Origin: Clostridiales bacterium VE202-21
Lineage (GTDB): Bacteria; Bacillota; Clostridia; Lachnospirales; Lachnospiraceae
Reading direction: 5' to 3'
Length of the DNA: 64,000 nt
Assembly: GCA_000509105.1 (NCBI GenBank)
Contig: BAIF02000123.1
Span: 1 to 64,000, forward strand
The position numbers and the translations under genes were made by a program. This document shows, in pieces, positions 55,199 through 63,941 of the stretch. A model generated the notes under the pieces. The model saw nothing but the letters and a program-made list of their open reading frames with translations. It ran no database searches and was not told where the DNA came from. Numbering within the stretch: the stretch's first letter is position 1; each line of letters begins with the position of its first letter.

Positions 55199-56092
55199 AT
55201 GTATCTTATCATCACTTCTTTCATTGTAATACTGCTCTTACTTTGCGCGTTTTTCTGCATCCGCAGAAAACGGAGCCTGACAAAGGTCCGGAAAATGTCC
55301 TGCACGAAAAAATGCAGTCTCCTAAATGAACTCGCGGAGCCTTTCGGCTTCACATATCAGTTTGTACAGGATATTTTTACTACCAGTACGGACGCGTGGC
55401 AAAAAGAATCCGGCTGCGGAGAATTTTACGACCAGACAGCCCTGTCTGCAAACATGGTTTTTGACCGTGAGCCCGTCTACTTTAATTATCGGGGAAAGAC
55501 CTGGCTGATCGAGTTCTGGAAGGGGCAGTATGGGATCAGTACTGGAGCCGAGGCTGGAATCTACCATGCAGATACCATCGTACCGCCTGCGCTGCGGCGC
55601 CAGACAATCTTTCCAGCCGCAGAACCGGATGAAATGCTGCCTGTCCGGCTCAGGCTGATGGGACCAGAATGTCCGTTTTTCAATCTGTCCCAGACTCACT
55701 GGCGGCCGGGGGGATTTGTCATGGGTACCTGTACGCAGCCGGAGGATCTGCTACTGGAGGCGGTACTGACTTTTCCGGAGGAATCTATGTGCCGCGCTTT
55801 TACCCGTGCCCTCATTGGGCTGGGCTATAAAGACAGTGAAATCCTGGCCTACGGCACTACCGTACAATTTTACCTCACTGACCCCAAGGTGCCGGGCGTC
55901 CCGTGGGATACCTGGGTACAAAGCTATGTATTGTGGAAATCCAGGTTTGCCTGCCGGCTGTACCTCTGGATAACCAGGCCATTTTACAGCACTGCTGACA
56001 GGCTTCTTTTCCTCTATTATCTGTCTCCTTTTCTATTTCGGAAGACACTTCGCATCCGCAGAATCGGAAAAAGAACCAGGAGGCACTCATGA
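55199..56092 (+). CDS. DUF4474 domain protein
   Basis: A protein of about 297 aa. The ATG at 55199 follows TAGGA at 8 bp; a TTG two codons earlier is less likely. An N-terminal TM segment (about 3-20) precedes a cytoplasmic or surface domain with NELAEPFGFTYQFVQDIFTTSTDAWQKESGCGEFYD and NYRGKTWLIEFWKGQYGISTGAEAGIYHAD, the DUF4474 signature. The tail is basic. The function of DUF4474 is unknown. It overlaps the metallophosphoesterase gene by 4 nt, so the two are coupled. Confidence 0.85.
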   Translation: MYLIITSFIVILLLLCAFFCIRRKRSLTKVRKMSCTKKCSLLNELAEPFGFTYQFVQDIFTTSTDAWQKESGCGEFYDQTALSANMVFDREPVYFNYRGKTWLIEFWKGQYGISTGAEAGIYHADTIVPPALRRQTIFPAAEPDEMLPVRLRLMGPECPFFNLSQTHWRPGGFVMGTCTQPEDLLLEAVLTFPEESMCRAFTRALIGLGYKDSEILAYGTTVQFYLTDPKVPGVPWDTWVQSYVLWKSRFACRLYLWITRPFYSTADRLLFLYYLSPFLFRKTLRIRRIGKRTRRHS

Positions 56093-56962
56093 GCTGGTAT
56101 CAGAGGATTTCCCGTGCCTTTTCAGACGCATTGGAGATTCCCTTATACAGCACCTCCCGCTTTGTGCTCATCAGCGACTGTCATCGTGGAACCGGCGATC
56201 ACAACGACAATTTTCTAAAGAATCAGAACCTCTATTTTGCGGCCCTAAATTACTATTATGAGAGGGGATTTTCATATATTGAACTGGGTGACGGAGATGA
56301 ATTGTGGGAAAACAGGTCATTTTCCAGGATTATAGACATTCACAGCAATGTGTTCTGGCTGCTCCGGGAATTTAAAAACAAGGGGCGGCTGTATATGCTT
56401 TACGGAAACCATGATCAGAGCAAACGCCACTGCGGCTACTGCCGAAAGCACTGCTCCACATACCATGCCAGCGGACAGGCGGACGAAGTCCCTCTCTTTC
56501 CTGATATGTGCTATCTTCAGGGGATGATATTAAAAGATATGGAACATGGGAGAGATCTGTATCTGACCCACGGACACCAGGCTGATTTTCTGAACAGTAC
56601 GGGCAGCGCGGCCGCAAGATTTCTCGTACGGTACCTCTGGAAACCGCTGGAGGCGCTTGGGGTCTCCGATCCAACGAGTGCCGCCAGGAATTATTCCAGG
56701 AAGAAAAAAAGTAGAAAAGCGTCTCTCCGACTGGGCGCTCAGGGAACAGAAAGTACTCATAGCAGGCCATACCCACCGCCCCATGACCGGATCGGATGCC
56801 TCTCCCTACTTCAATACCGGCAGCTGTGTACACCCCAGGTGCATCACCTGCATTGAAATTCAAAACCGGCGCCTGACGCTGGTAAAATGGACGCTGCGCA
56901 CCAGAGAAGACCGCACCCTATATGTTGCGCGAGAAAAGCTGGGGGAAAGCTGGGATTTCTGA
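56089..56962 (+). pseudogene. Calcineurin-like metallophosphoesterase, frameshifted at an A7 run
   Basis: The first frame gives FVLISDCHRGTGDHND (metal ligands Asp and His), ELGDGDELWEN and MLYGNHDQ, typical of metallophosphoesterases. After SRKKK it runs out of frame. The second frame supplies VEKRLSDWALREQKVLIAGHTHRP (the GHTH ligand motif) and ends GESWDF. The shift is in seven A at 56704-56710; six A would give NYSRKKKVEKRL and a protein of about 290 aa. As sequenced the protein lacks its last metal-binding motif. A homopolymer sequencing error is quite possible. Confidence 0.85.
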
Positions 56963-56963
56963 T

Positions 56964-57524
56964 TTACAGAACCCCCAGGTGCTCCAGCAGAATTTTCAAT
57001 CCCAGCAGAATCAGAATTACGCCCCCCGCCAGCTCCGCTTTCGCCTTATACTTTGTTCCAAAGACATTTCCAATCTTCACGCCGGCTGCGGATAAAAGAA
57101 AGGTCGTCACTCCGATAAAGGAGACCGCTGATATCACATCTACATGAAGAAAAGCGAAAGTAATACCAACGGCCAGTGCATCTATGCTGGTTGCAACAGC
57201 AAGAACGAACATCGTTTTGACATCCAGCTCATCACTGGCCGCCTCGCAGCCCGGGGACAGCGCCTCCCTGACCATATTAAATCCGATGATGCCCAGCAGA
57301 ATAAAAGCGATCCAATGATCAATAGCCGTAATCTTATCTTTAAACTGCACCCCTAGAAAATAACCAACCAGCGGCATCAGCGCCTGAAATCCACCAAACC
57401 ACACCCCTACCACGGAAGCCTTTTTCACGGTAATCTTTGGCATCGCCAGCCCCTTACAGACAGACACCGCAAAAGCATCCATTGATAAACCTACCGCCAA
57501 TAAAAACAATTCAAGAATTCCCAT
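56964..57524 (-). CDS. mntP: Manganese efflux pump MntP
   Basis: This 186-aa protein has six TM helices. The duplicated Asp motifs LSMDAFAVSVCKGL (about 14-27) and ATSIDALAVGITFAF (about 111-125) characterise MntP (DUF204). It exports Mn(II). AGGAGG lies 9 bp before the ATG. The 5' leader contains a yybP-ykoY type manganese riboswitch and an overlapping terminator (57584-57705). Expression therefore probably rises with manganese. Confidence 0.94.
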   Translation of the reverse strand: MGILELFLLAVGLSMDAFAVSVCKGLAMPKITVKKASVVGVWFGGFQALMPLVGYFLGVQFKDKITAIDHWIAFILLGIIGFNMVREALSPGCEAASDELDVKTMFVLAVATSIDALAVGITFAFLHVDVISAVSFIGVTTFLLSAAGVKIGNVFGTKYKAKAELAGGVILILLGLKILLEHLGVL

Positions 57525-57583
57525 CTGTCATCTTCCTCCTTTGTGAACCTTCCCACGTGCCAGCCTGCGCTGCAACATAAAAA

Positions 57584-57621
57584 GAGACACATGTACAGCA
57601 AATAAACTGTACATGAGTCTC
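57584..57621 (-). terminator. Riboswitch-controlled terminator upstream of mntP
   Basis: On the minus strand GAGACTCATGTACAG pairs with CTGTACATGTGTCTC around an 8-nt loop and is followed by TTTTT. The first arm contains the GAGAC that also belongs to the end of the riboswitch aptamer. Ligand-stabilised aptamer folding would therefore compete with this terminator. Confidence 0.85.
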
Positions 57622-57705
57622 ATTAATTAAGATAAGCCAGACCTCCTCGGCCAGTATGTTGACTTACCACGTATGCACTACGCTAATTACTCCCTCACGA
57701 ACTCT
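57612..57705 (-). ncRNA. yybP-ykoY manganese riboswitch
   Basis: The minus-strand leader has the conserved pieces of the yybP-ykoY aptamer in order: GAGGGAGTA, GTCAACATACTGGCC, GGTCTGGC and TGAGACT. It lies directly before mntP, a classical member of this regulon. The known family binds Mn2+ at the junction of two helical legs. The overlap with the terminator indicates an ON switch. Confidence 0.88.
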
Positions 57706-57709
57706 TAAT

Positions 57710-57738
57710 ATTCTACCATCACATCAAGAAAACTTCAA
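57710..57738 (-). promoter_or_regulatory. Promoter of the mntP riboswitch transcript
   Basis: On the minus strand TTGAAG (57733-57738) and TAGAAT (57710-57715) are 17 bp apart. The expected start is at about 57703, immediately at the 5' edge of the aptamer. Confidence 0.7.
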
Positions 57739-57787
57739 GTATAAAATGTTTTTTGATGGGGGGAAGCCTAGCGTTGAACGAGACGGG

Positions 57788-57945
57788 GACAGACAAAAGC
57801 ATACCGAAGAAAACACGCTGCGCATAGCCAGTTCACATCCGCTGCTCCCGCCCAGAGGCCCCAAATGAATGTATATTATCCTCCCGATTGGATGAACCAG
57901 CTTCATGACAGGGCTGCCGGGAAGGTACTGGGGCTGTCATGAAGC
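57788..57945. repeat. Short palindromic element, copy E4
   Basis: The head (57788-57901) resembles those of E2 and E3: GACAGACAAAAGCATACCGAAG at its start (in parts AAAAGCATACCGAAGAAAAC), CTCCCG blocks, and GGATGAACCAGC (57890-57901). It is followed at once by a 12-bp inverted repeat, GCTTCATGACAG (57900-57911) and CTGTCATGAAGC (57934-57945). The loop is only 22 nt. The long arms and the two-hairpin core of E1-E3 are absent, so this is a reduced or ancestral form. Confidence 0.65.
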
Positions 57946-57979
57946 GTCCCCATTTGCCAACAAGACGAAAACCCGTTAC

Positions 57980-59020
57980 CTATTCATCCTCGCTCTGCAT
58001 TATGGTCACACCCTGCTTTTCAAATTTTACTTTTTTCCATACTTTTTCATGTTCTGTTATCTTTGTATCTTTTCTCCACTGTTCCAGGAGAGAATCGTAC
58101 TGTTCCTGCTTTCTTTCCTCCACGATGGATTCCTTCTTGGCGTCTGTGGCCTCCCTGTCCAGGTTGCTGGTCAGCTTTGCTACGTAGATTCCATTGTCAG
58201 ATTCTACGATGCCGGTTACATCGCCTTCCTCCAGCGCATCTGCTGCCTTTACCAGGTCAGCCGTGGGCGATGTGGATTCGGAATCAAAGGTTGCTGTCTG
58301 TACTTCCAGACCGGCTTCGGATGCCGCTGCCTCCAAATCCCGACCGTCACTATCTTTTAGGTCTTCTGCAAACTCCTCTGCGGTTTCTTTCAGGGCCGAC
58401 TTTTCATCGTCTGTCATGGCTTCTGAATTACCTTCCTCATCTGTCTTATTATAGGAGAACAGCACATACTGCATACTCTTCTGCGCCGCTTCTTCGTCGG
58501 AAACCTCTTCGTCCACGCCTTCTTTCATCGGAGCATTCATCTTTGCCTGAATGGTTGCCAGCTCCAGAAATGTCTTGACGTACTTCTCGTAACCGGAAAC
58601 AACCTCTTTGTCCTCCAGCGTGTTGTCTTCCACAAAGGCTTCAGCGGCCTTCTTAATCGCCTTTTTATCATCGTCGGTCAGTTCCACTTGATAATCGGCC
58701 GCGTGCTGCTTCAGGAGATACATGTCCTCGATTGCTTTCAAGGTACTTTCCTTTGTCGTATCCTCATAGGTCTTGCCCTCTTCTACTTCCTGTGTCCACA
58801 TGGCCTCGCCGGTGGTACCCATCATCCCGGCATAATATGTCTCATACTGCGCCTGCTGCATTCTTGCATAAAAATTGGCAACCCCCAGCACAATCTTGTC
58901 TTCTCCTACTTCGGCAACTACGGCATCATTATTCATAGAGCGGCTGCACCCAGCCAGGGAAGATACCGCGATAAGGCCCGCAGCAGCCATTATCATCACT
59001 CTTTTTCTGAACTGTCCCAT
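57980..59020 (-). CDS. Foldase-like (PrsA/SurA-type) lipoprotein
   Basis: This 346-aa lipoprotein has a signal sequence with lipobox LAGC (about 21-24), a helical N-terminal chaperone-like region (VVAEVGEDKIVLGVANFYARMQ...) and an acidic, Glu/Asp-rich C-terminal half. SMQYVLFSYN, ALEEGDVTGIVESDNGIYVAKL and ITEHEKVWKKVKF resemble the parvulin-like region of PrsA/SurA proteins. It may assist folding of exported proteins outside the membrane. The isomerase active-site residues are not clear. The gene lies immediately after mfd in the same direction. Confidence 0.78.
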   Translation of the reverse strand: MGQFRKRVMIMAAAGLIAVSSLAGCSRSMNNDAVVAEVGEDKIVLGVANFYARMQQAQYETYYAGMMGTTGEAMWTQEVEEGKTYEDTTKESTLKAIEDMYLLKQHAADYQVELTDDDKKAIKKAAEAFVEDNTLEDKEVVSGYEKYVKTFLELATIQAKMNAPMKEGVDEEVSDEEAAQKSMQYVLFSYNKTDEEGNSEAMTDDEKSALKETAEEFAEDLKDSDGRDLEAAASEAGLEVQTATFDSESTSPTADLVKAADALEEGDVTGIVESDNGIYVAKLTSNLDREATDAKKESIVEERKQEQYDSLLEQWRKDTKITEHEKVWKKVKFEKQGVTIMQSEDE

Positions 59021-59068
59021 AACATCCTCCTACGTACATTTTAACTTCATTATTATAGCTTGTTTTTC

Positions 59069-62000
59069 TTATTCTAACAAGCCTTTTATGTCATTTAACA
59101 CCTTTTTCACCAATTCCAGCACGTTCTCATCCTTCTCCCGTCCGCTGCGTCCTTTCTTCTGGTACAGGAAGTACGGAGGATCATCTGCTTTGAACACCAG
59201 GCTCCCATGATAGGCCTGTAAAAGGCCCGGGATTTTCTGCGGCTGTACCTTCGCTTTTTCATACATGGTAAACTGATAAGCATCCCCTTTCTGCTCGACC
59301 GCGGTCACATAGGCGGAATGGGCAAGCGCTTTCAGACCTGCAATATTCAAAAGCTGCTGCACCTTCCTTGGAATATCCCCAAAACGGTCAATCAGTTCTT
59401 CTATCATATCATCCATCTCTTCCTCATTCTCAATGCTGGCAATCCGTTTATATATATCCAGTTTCTGATATTCGTTCGGGATATAGGATTCCGGAATATA
59501 AGCGTCAATATTGAGGTCCATCGTTGTGGTGTAAACATCCTCCTCCATCTCGCCTTTGAGCTGCTTCACCGCTTCATTGAGCATCTTACAGTACAGATCG
59601 TATCCAACTGCCTCCATATGGCCGTGCTGCTCTTCCCCGAGAAGGTTGCCCGCTCCGCGGATCTCCAGATCCCGCATCGCGATCTTAAACCCGGAACCCA
59701 GATCCGTAAATTCCCGGATGGCCGCAAGGCGTTTTTCTGCCACTTCTTTGAGCATCTTATCCCTTCTGTACAATAAAAATGCATAGGCCATCCGGCTGGA
59801 CCTGCCCACGCGCCCCCGGAGCTGATACAGCTGTGACAGCCCCAGGCGGTCCGCATCGTGGATAATCATGGTGTTCACGTTGGAGATGTCCAGTCCGGTC
59901 TCGATGATCGTTGTGGATACCAGAACATCAATATCCCCGTTGATAAAATCATACATAATGTTTTCCAACTGGCGTTCATTCATCTGTCCATGCGCGAAGG
60001 AAACGGCTGCGTCCGGCACCAGCTTCTGAATTCTCCCCGCCACATCCGCGATATCACTAACCCGGTTGTAAACATAGTATACCTGCCCGTCCCTGGACAG
60101 TTCCCTCTCTATAGCCTCCCGGACCATCTCGTCATTGTATTCCATGACATAGGTCTGGATCGGCATTCTGTCCATAGGGGCCTCCTCCAGGACGCTCATA
60201 TCCCGGATTCCGATCAGGCTCATATGGAGCGTCCTCGGGATCGGCGTTGCGGTCAGCGTCAGAACATCCACATTCTCCCGGAGCTTTTTGATCTTCTCTT
60301 TATGGGTAACACCAAAACGCTGTTCCTCATCGATCACGAGCAGCCCCAGGTCTTTAAACTGTACGTCCTTAGAAAGCACTCTGTGGGTGCCGATCACGAT
60401 ATCCACCAGCCCTTTTTTTAAATCCTCCACTGTCTTCTTTTGCTGAGCCGTTGTGCGGAACCGGCACAGAAGGTCTACCCTGACCGGAAAATCCCGCATC
60501 CGCTGCACAAAGGTATTGTAGTGCTGCTGGGCCAGAATCGTAGTCGGTACCAGATAGACCACCTGTTTTCCTTCCTGTACCGCCTTGAAAGCCGCCCGGA
60601 TCGCGATCTCCGTCTTTCCGTAGCCCACATCCCCGCAGATCAGCCGGTCCATGATCTTTTTGCTTTCCATGTCCCGCTTTGTGTCCGCAATCGCCTGCAG
60701 CTGGTCATCAGTCTCTTCGAAAGGAAACATCTCCTCGAATTCCTTCTGCCACACGGTATCCGGTTCATATACAAATCCCTGGGACTCCTGTCTTGCCGCA
60801 TAAAGCTCCACCAGATCCTTTGCCACTGCCCTGACGGCCCTGCGCACCTGGCTCTTTGTTTTTGTCCACTGGCTGGTGCCCAGCTTGTTCAGCTTCGGTT
60901 TTTTCGCATCCGCACCGGCATACTTCTGGATCAGATCCAGCTGGGTAGCCAGAATATACAGCGCCCCACCGCCTGCATAAGAAATCTTCATATAATCCTT
61001 TGTTACTTTGTCGACTTCGATCTTCTCAATCCCCTGGTAGATCCCCAGACCGTGATTTTCATGGACGACATAGTCGCCTACCTTGAGTTCGGAAAAATTC
61101 TGGATTTTCTGGCCTTCATAGGTCCTGCGCCGTTTTTTGCGCTTCTGCTTTCCGAAAATATCCGTCTCGGATATCACCATAAACTTCAGCATCGGGTACT
61201 CGTACCCCTCCGCAACATGTCCGTAGGCAGCCATGATCTCCCCCGGCTGCACTTCCCGGTGCATATCCTCGCTGTAAAAACTACTCAGATCATAATCCCG
61301 CAGATCCTCGGCGAGCCGTCTTGCACGGGTCCGGGAACCGGAAAGCAGTATCACCCGGTAACCGCTCCTTTTCAGGCGCTTCAGGTCTCTTGTTAGCATC
61401 TCGAAGCTGTTGTTGTACGGATTGACCCCTTTCGTCTGCAGGCTGTAGGTATCCCGCACATGAAACCCGCCGCATTTAGATTCCAGCGTTGTCAGGCCGA
61501 TGCCGTAATACTGATTCATCTTTTCTACAATCACCTTCGTAGAAAAGATTTCCGGTTCCTCTTCCTCCTGCATTCCGGCTTCTTCCCTGTTTTTCCGGCT
61601 GTTCAGATACTCCTCTGCGGTCTCATCCGCATGTTCTGCCAGACGCAGAGGCTCATCCAAAAACAACAGACTCTTTTCCTTTGGGAAATAATCCAGGAAA
61701 GAGACGCTTTTCCCGCGCTCTCCAAGGAATTCCGCTGCTGGATAAATGTCCACATCATCCAGGTTCTCGATCGACCGCTGGCTTTCCACATCAAAAGTCC
61801 GGATGGAATCCACCTCGTCCCCCCACAGTTCAATGCGGACCGGTAGCTCCTCCGTCAGAGGGAACACATCCAGTATACCTCCCCTGACCGCATACTGCCC
61901 GGGGCCTTCGATCTCAACCTCCCGTTCGTAACCGATTGCGGAAAGCTTTTCCTGCAGCTTTATTAAATCCAGTGTCCCCGTCCCTTCCACATGAATCCTG

Positions 62001-62428
62001 CGTTTTGCAATTTCCCGCAGAGGAGGCATACCATCCAAAAAAGCGTCCATCGTTGTGATAACCGTGATTCCGCCCTTCCCCCGGCTCTCCATTTCCTCCG
62101 CCTCAAGTATGGCACGCACCACCTCCATCCGCTGCTTAATCAGGTACTTTCCCTTGATGTCCGCATGGTAAAACAGAAGGTCCTTCGCCGGATACAGATA
62201 CACATTATCATCCAGGAACCGGTATTCCTCATAAGCCTTCTTTGCCTTTTCATCACTGGAAAAAGCGATGATTTTATAATAACAACCATCGCTCAGTGCA
62301 TACATTAAATGTGTTTTCTGGGAATTGACGCAGCCTGTAATCTGCAGAACCCCGCTGTTTTTCTTTCGTCTGCCGAATATCTCCTTGTACTCCGCCAGCT
62401 CGGCAAGCGGCGCTAAAAAAGCCTGCAT
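59069..62428 (-). CDS. mfd: Transcription-repair coupling factor
   Basis: This 1119-aa protein has the full Mfd architecture. A UvrB-like N-terminal region is followed by the RNA-polymerase interaction domain (VGDYVVHENHGLGIYQGIEKIEV). Then comes the RecG-like translocase with Walker A CGDVGYGKTEIAIRAAFKAV, the DEEQRFG motif, the LTATPIPRTLHMSL motif III, and HGQMNERQLE and RLGLSQLYQLRGRVGRS (motif VI). The C-terminal TRCF domain ends near KGLLE. It displaces RNA polymerase stalled at lesions and recruits UvrA. It is 5 bp downstream of pth, the usual pth-mfd order in Firmicutes. Confidence 0.96.
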   Translation of the reverse strand: MQAFLAPLAELAEYKEIFGRRKKNSGVLQITGCVNSQKTHLMYALSDGCYYKIIAFSSDEKAKKAYEEYRFLDDNVYLYPAKDLLFYHADIKGKYLIKQRMEVVRAILEAEEMESRGKGGITVITTMDAFLDGMPPLREIAKRRIHVEGTGTLDLIKLQEKLSAIGYEREVEIEGPGQYAVRGGILDVFPLTEELPVRIELWGDEVDSIRTFDVESQRSIENLDDVDIYPAAEFLGERGKSVSFLDYFPKEKSLLFLDEPLRLAEHADETAEEYLNSRKNREEAGMQEEEEPEIFSTKVIVEKMNQYYGIGLTTLESKCGGFHVRDTYSLQTKGVNPYNNSFEMLTRDLKRLKRSGYRVILLSGSRTRARRLAEDLRDYDLSSFYSEDMHREVQPGEIMAAYGHVAEGYEYPMLKFMVISETDIFGKQKRKKRRRTYEGQKIQNFSELKVGDYVVHENHGLGIYQGIEKIEVDKVTKDYMKISYAGGGALYILATQLDLIQKYAGADAKKPKLNKLGTSQWTKTKSQVRRAVRAVAKDLVELYAARQESQGFVYEPDTVWQKEFEEMFPFEETDDQLQAIADTKRDMESKKIMDRLICGDVGYGKTEIAIRAAFKAVQEGKQVVYLVPTTILAQQHYNTFVQRMRDFPVRVDLLCRFRTTAQQKKTVEDLKKGLVDIVIGTHRVLSKDVQFKDLGLLVIDEEQRFGVTHKEKIKKLRENVDVLTLTATPIPRTLHMSLIGIRDMSVLEEAPMDRMPIQTYVMEYNDEMVREAIERELSRDGQVYYVYNRVSDIADVAGRIQKLVPDAAVSFAHGQMNERQLENIMYDFINGDIDVLVSTTIIETGLDISNVNTMIIHDADRLGLSQLYQLRGRVGRSSRMAYAFLLYRRDKMLKEVAEKRLAAIREFTDLGSGFKIAMRDLEIRGAGNLLGEEQHGHMEAVGYDLYCKMLNEAVKQLKGEMEEDVYTTTMDLNIDAYIPESYIPNEYQKLDIYKRIASIENEEEMDDMIEELIDRFGDIPRKVQQLLNIAGLKALAHSAYVTAVEQKGDAYQFTMYEKAKVQPQKIPGLLQAYHGSLVFKADDPPYFLYQKKGRSGREKDENVLELVKKVLNDIKGLLE

Positions 62429-62433
62429 ATTCT

Positions 62434-63012
62434 CTACTCTTCCTTCTTTTTCCGGTTATACTCATTCATTGCAGCCTGAATCTCACCGGATATTATCATC
62501 TCTATGGCATGAACCGCATTCCCATAACCTTCCTCCATCAACTCGTGCTCCGCCTTGGTAAAATGTCCAAGTACATAGTCCGCCAGATCATATTTGGGCG
62601 GTTTCTCACCAACTCCTATTTTAATCCTGGGAAATACCTCACTTCCAAGATGAGCGATGATATTTTTGATTCCATTGTGGCCGCCGGCACTGCCTTTTGC
62701 ACGGATGCGGAGCTTCCCGACCCCCAGGCTGACATCATCGTATATTACGATCAGTTCCTGTTCTTCATCAATCTTATAATATTCCACAAGGCTGATAATG
62801 CTCTCTCCACTCAGGTTCATATATGTCTGCGGTTTTGCCAGAATTACCTTCTGCCCGCCTATCACACCCTTGCCAATGAAGGCTCTGTGTTTTTTCGTGT
62901 CCACTGCTATATTATATTTCGAAGCAATGGTATCTATCACTTCGAATCCCACATTATGTCTCGTACCTTCATATTGTCTGTCCGGATTTCCCAGACCTGC
63001 TATGATATACAT
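62434..63012 (-). CDS. pth: Peptidyl-tRNA hydrolase
   Basis: A protein of about 192 aa. The start at 63012 follows GAGGTG and gives the standard N-terminus MYIIAGLGNPDRQYEGTRHNVGFE with the catalytic His. Further signatures are KPQTYMNLSGES and YDDVSLGVGKLRIRAKGSAGGHNGIKNI with the catalytic Asp and conserved Asn. It hydrolyses peptidyl-tRNAs released by stalled ribosomes. A longer in-frame extension upstream is not supported by family comparison. It is coupled closely to mfd. Confidence 0.95.
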   Translation of the reverse strand: MYIIAGLGNPDRQYEGTRHNVGFEVIDTIASKYNIAVDTKKHRAFIGKGVIGGQKVILAKPQTYMNLSGESIISLVEYYKIDEEQELIVIYDDVSLGVGKLRIRAKGSAGGHNGIKNIIAHLGSEVFPRIKIGVGEKPPKYDLADYVLGHFTKAEHELMEEGYGNAVHAIEMIISGEIQAAMNEYNRKKKEE

Positions 63013-63185
63013 CCTTTTCACCTCTTCATTCTTATCCATTTTACAGGATGCCATTCTATTTGTCACGCAAAAGACGCGAATATTTTTTCCCTTCACGTCA
63101 TACACTTATAAAAAGCGCAATGGACAGTTTTCCTTACCTGCCCATTACAGGGAAGTAAAATTGACTAACACGGGAGGTCTCTTCA

Positions 63186-63620
63186 ATGGGTTCCAAAACA
63201 AAAATTATTGTTCTGCATATGAAAGAAATCATCTATACGGCAGTCTTCGCGGCACTTGGCATTCTTCTGATCATACTGCTGATTGTCATGTTCCGTCCCG
63301 GCGGAAAAGATAAGAGTGCAGATGCGAAAAAGCAGTATACTCCGGGAGTCTATACCTCGACGCTGACGTTAAACAATACAAATCTAGAAGTGGAAGTATC
63401 CGTAGATGAATCCCATATCAATTCTATCCGATTTTCCAATCTGGATGAGGCAATGACCACCATGTTTCCTCTGATTCAGCCGGCAATCGAAGATATAGCA
63501 GATCAGGTCTATGAGAAGCAGTCCCTGGAGGATATCTCACTGTCAGACGACACCCCCTATACATCCCAGGTTATTCTGGATGCCATAAAAGAGGCCACAG
63601 AAAAAGCCGCAGTGAAATGA
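63186..63620 (+). CDS. Membrane-anchored protein with FMN-binding-like domain
   Basis: This 144-aa protein has an N-terminal TM helix (about 14-36), a short charged linker and an extracytoplasmic domain. YTPGVYTSTLTLNNTNLEVEVSVDESHINSI and DDTPYTSQVILDAIKEAT resemble the beginning and end of FMN_bind domains, which typically read GxYxG...VxVxxxxI and SGATxTSxAI. The Ser-Gly-Ala-Thr covalent FMN site is replaced by DTPYTS, leaving a Thr/Ser in a similar place. Flavin binding is uncertain. GGGAGG lies upstream. The function is unknown. Confidence 0.72.
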   Translation: MGSKTKIIVLHMKEIIYTAVFAALGILLIILLIVMFRPGGKDKSADAKKQYTPGVYTSTLTLNNTNLEVEVSVDESHINSIRFSNLDEAMTTMFPLIQPAIEDIADQVYEKQSLEDISLSDDTPYTSQVILDAIKEATEKAAVK

Positions 63621-63635
63621 TGCTGCGGCTTTTGT
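63601..63635 (+). terminator. Rho-independent terminator
   Basis: AAAAGCCGCAG (63601-63611) and CTGCGGCTTTT (63622-63632) form an 11-bp stem with a 10-nt loop containing the stop codon of the preceding gene, followed by GTGTTT. The symmetric A/T tails may allow function in both directions, but the next gene ends at 63660. Confidence 0.75.
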
Positions 63636-63659
63636 GTTTCATTGCTTTAAGTATTCGGA

Positions 63660-63923
63660 TTAACCTTCCACAATCAAATATTGTCCGTTCGGAAGTGCAA
63701 AGACCTCGGACGCCTCTTCCAGTTCTTCGTCCGACATTCCATCCACGTCAATCCCGCTTTCCTCAAAATATTCCCTCACCTCATCAAGGGAATCCACGAC
63801 TGCGGCCATGCAGTCCTCCAGGAAAGCCTCCGCTGCCTCGATGGTCTCTGCCACCGGCTCATCAAATAGCTGAGACTGCTTCTTTAGAAATGTAAGCAGA
63901 CACTCATCATCATATTCATACAT
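63660..63923 (-). CDS. Small acidic protein of unknown function
   Basis: This 87-aa, strongly acidic soluble protein has MYEYDDECLLTFLKKQSQLF, then a helical region with many Glu/Asp residues, and ends in EVFALPNGQYLIVEG. It has no signal or TM segment. GGGAGGG lies just before the ATG. Its position between a membrane protein and a HAD-like gene on the same strand fits a real small gene. I do not recognise a characterised family. Confidence 0.7.
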   Translation of the reverse strand: MYEYDDECLLTFLKKQSQLFDEPVAETIEAAEAFLEDCMAAVVDSLDEVREYFEESGIDVDGMSDEELEEASEVFALPNGQYLIVEG

Positions 63924-63941
63924 GATTCTTTTCCCTCCCTT

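Noticed and set aside
60440..61396. Long plus-strand open frame (318 codons) opposite mfd
   Set aside because: Antisense shadow of a highly conserved gene; composition and residues show no family pattern.
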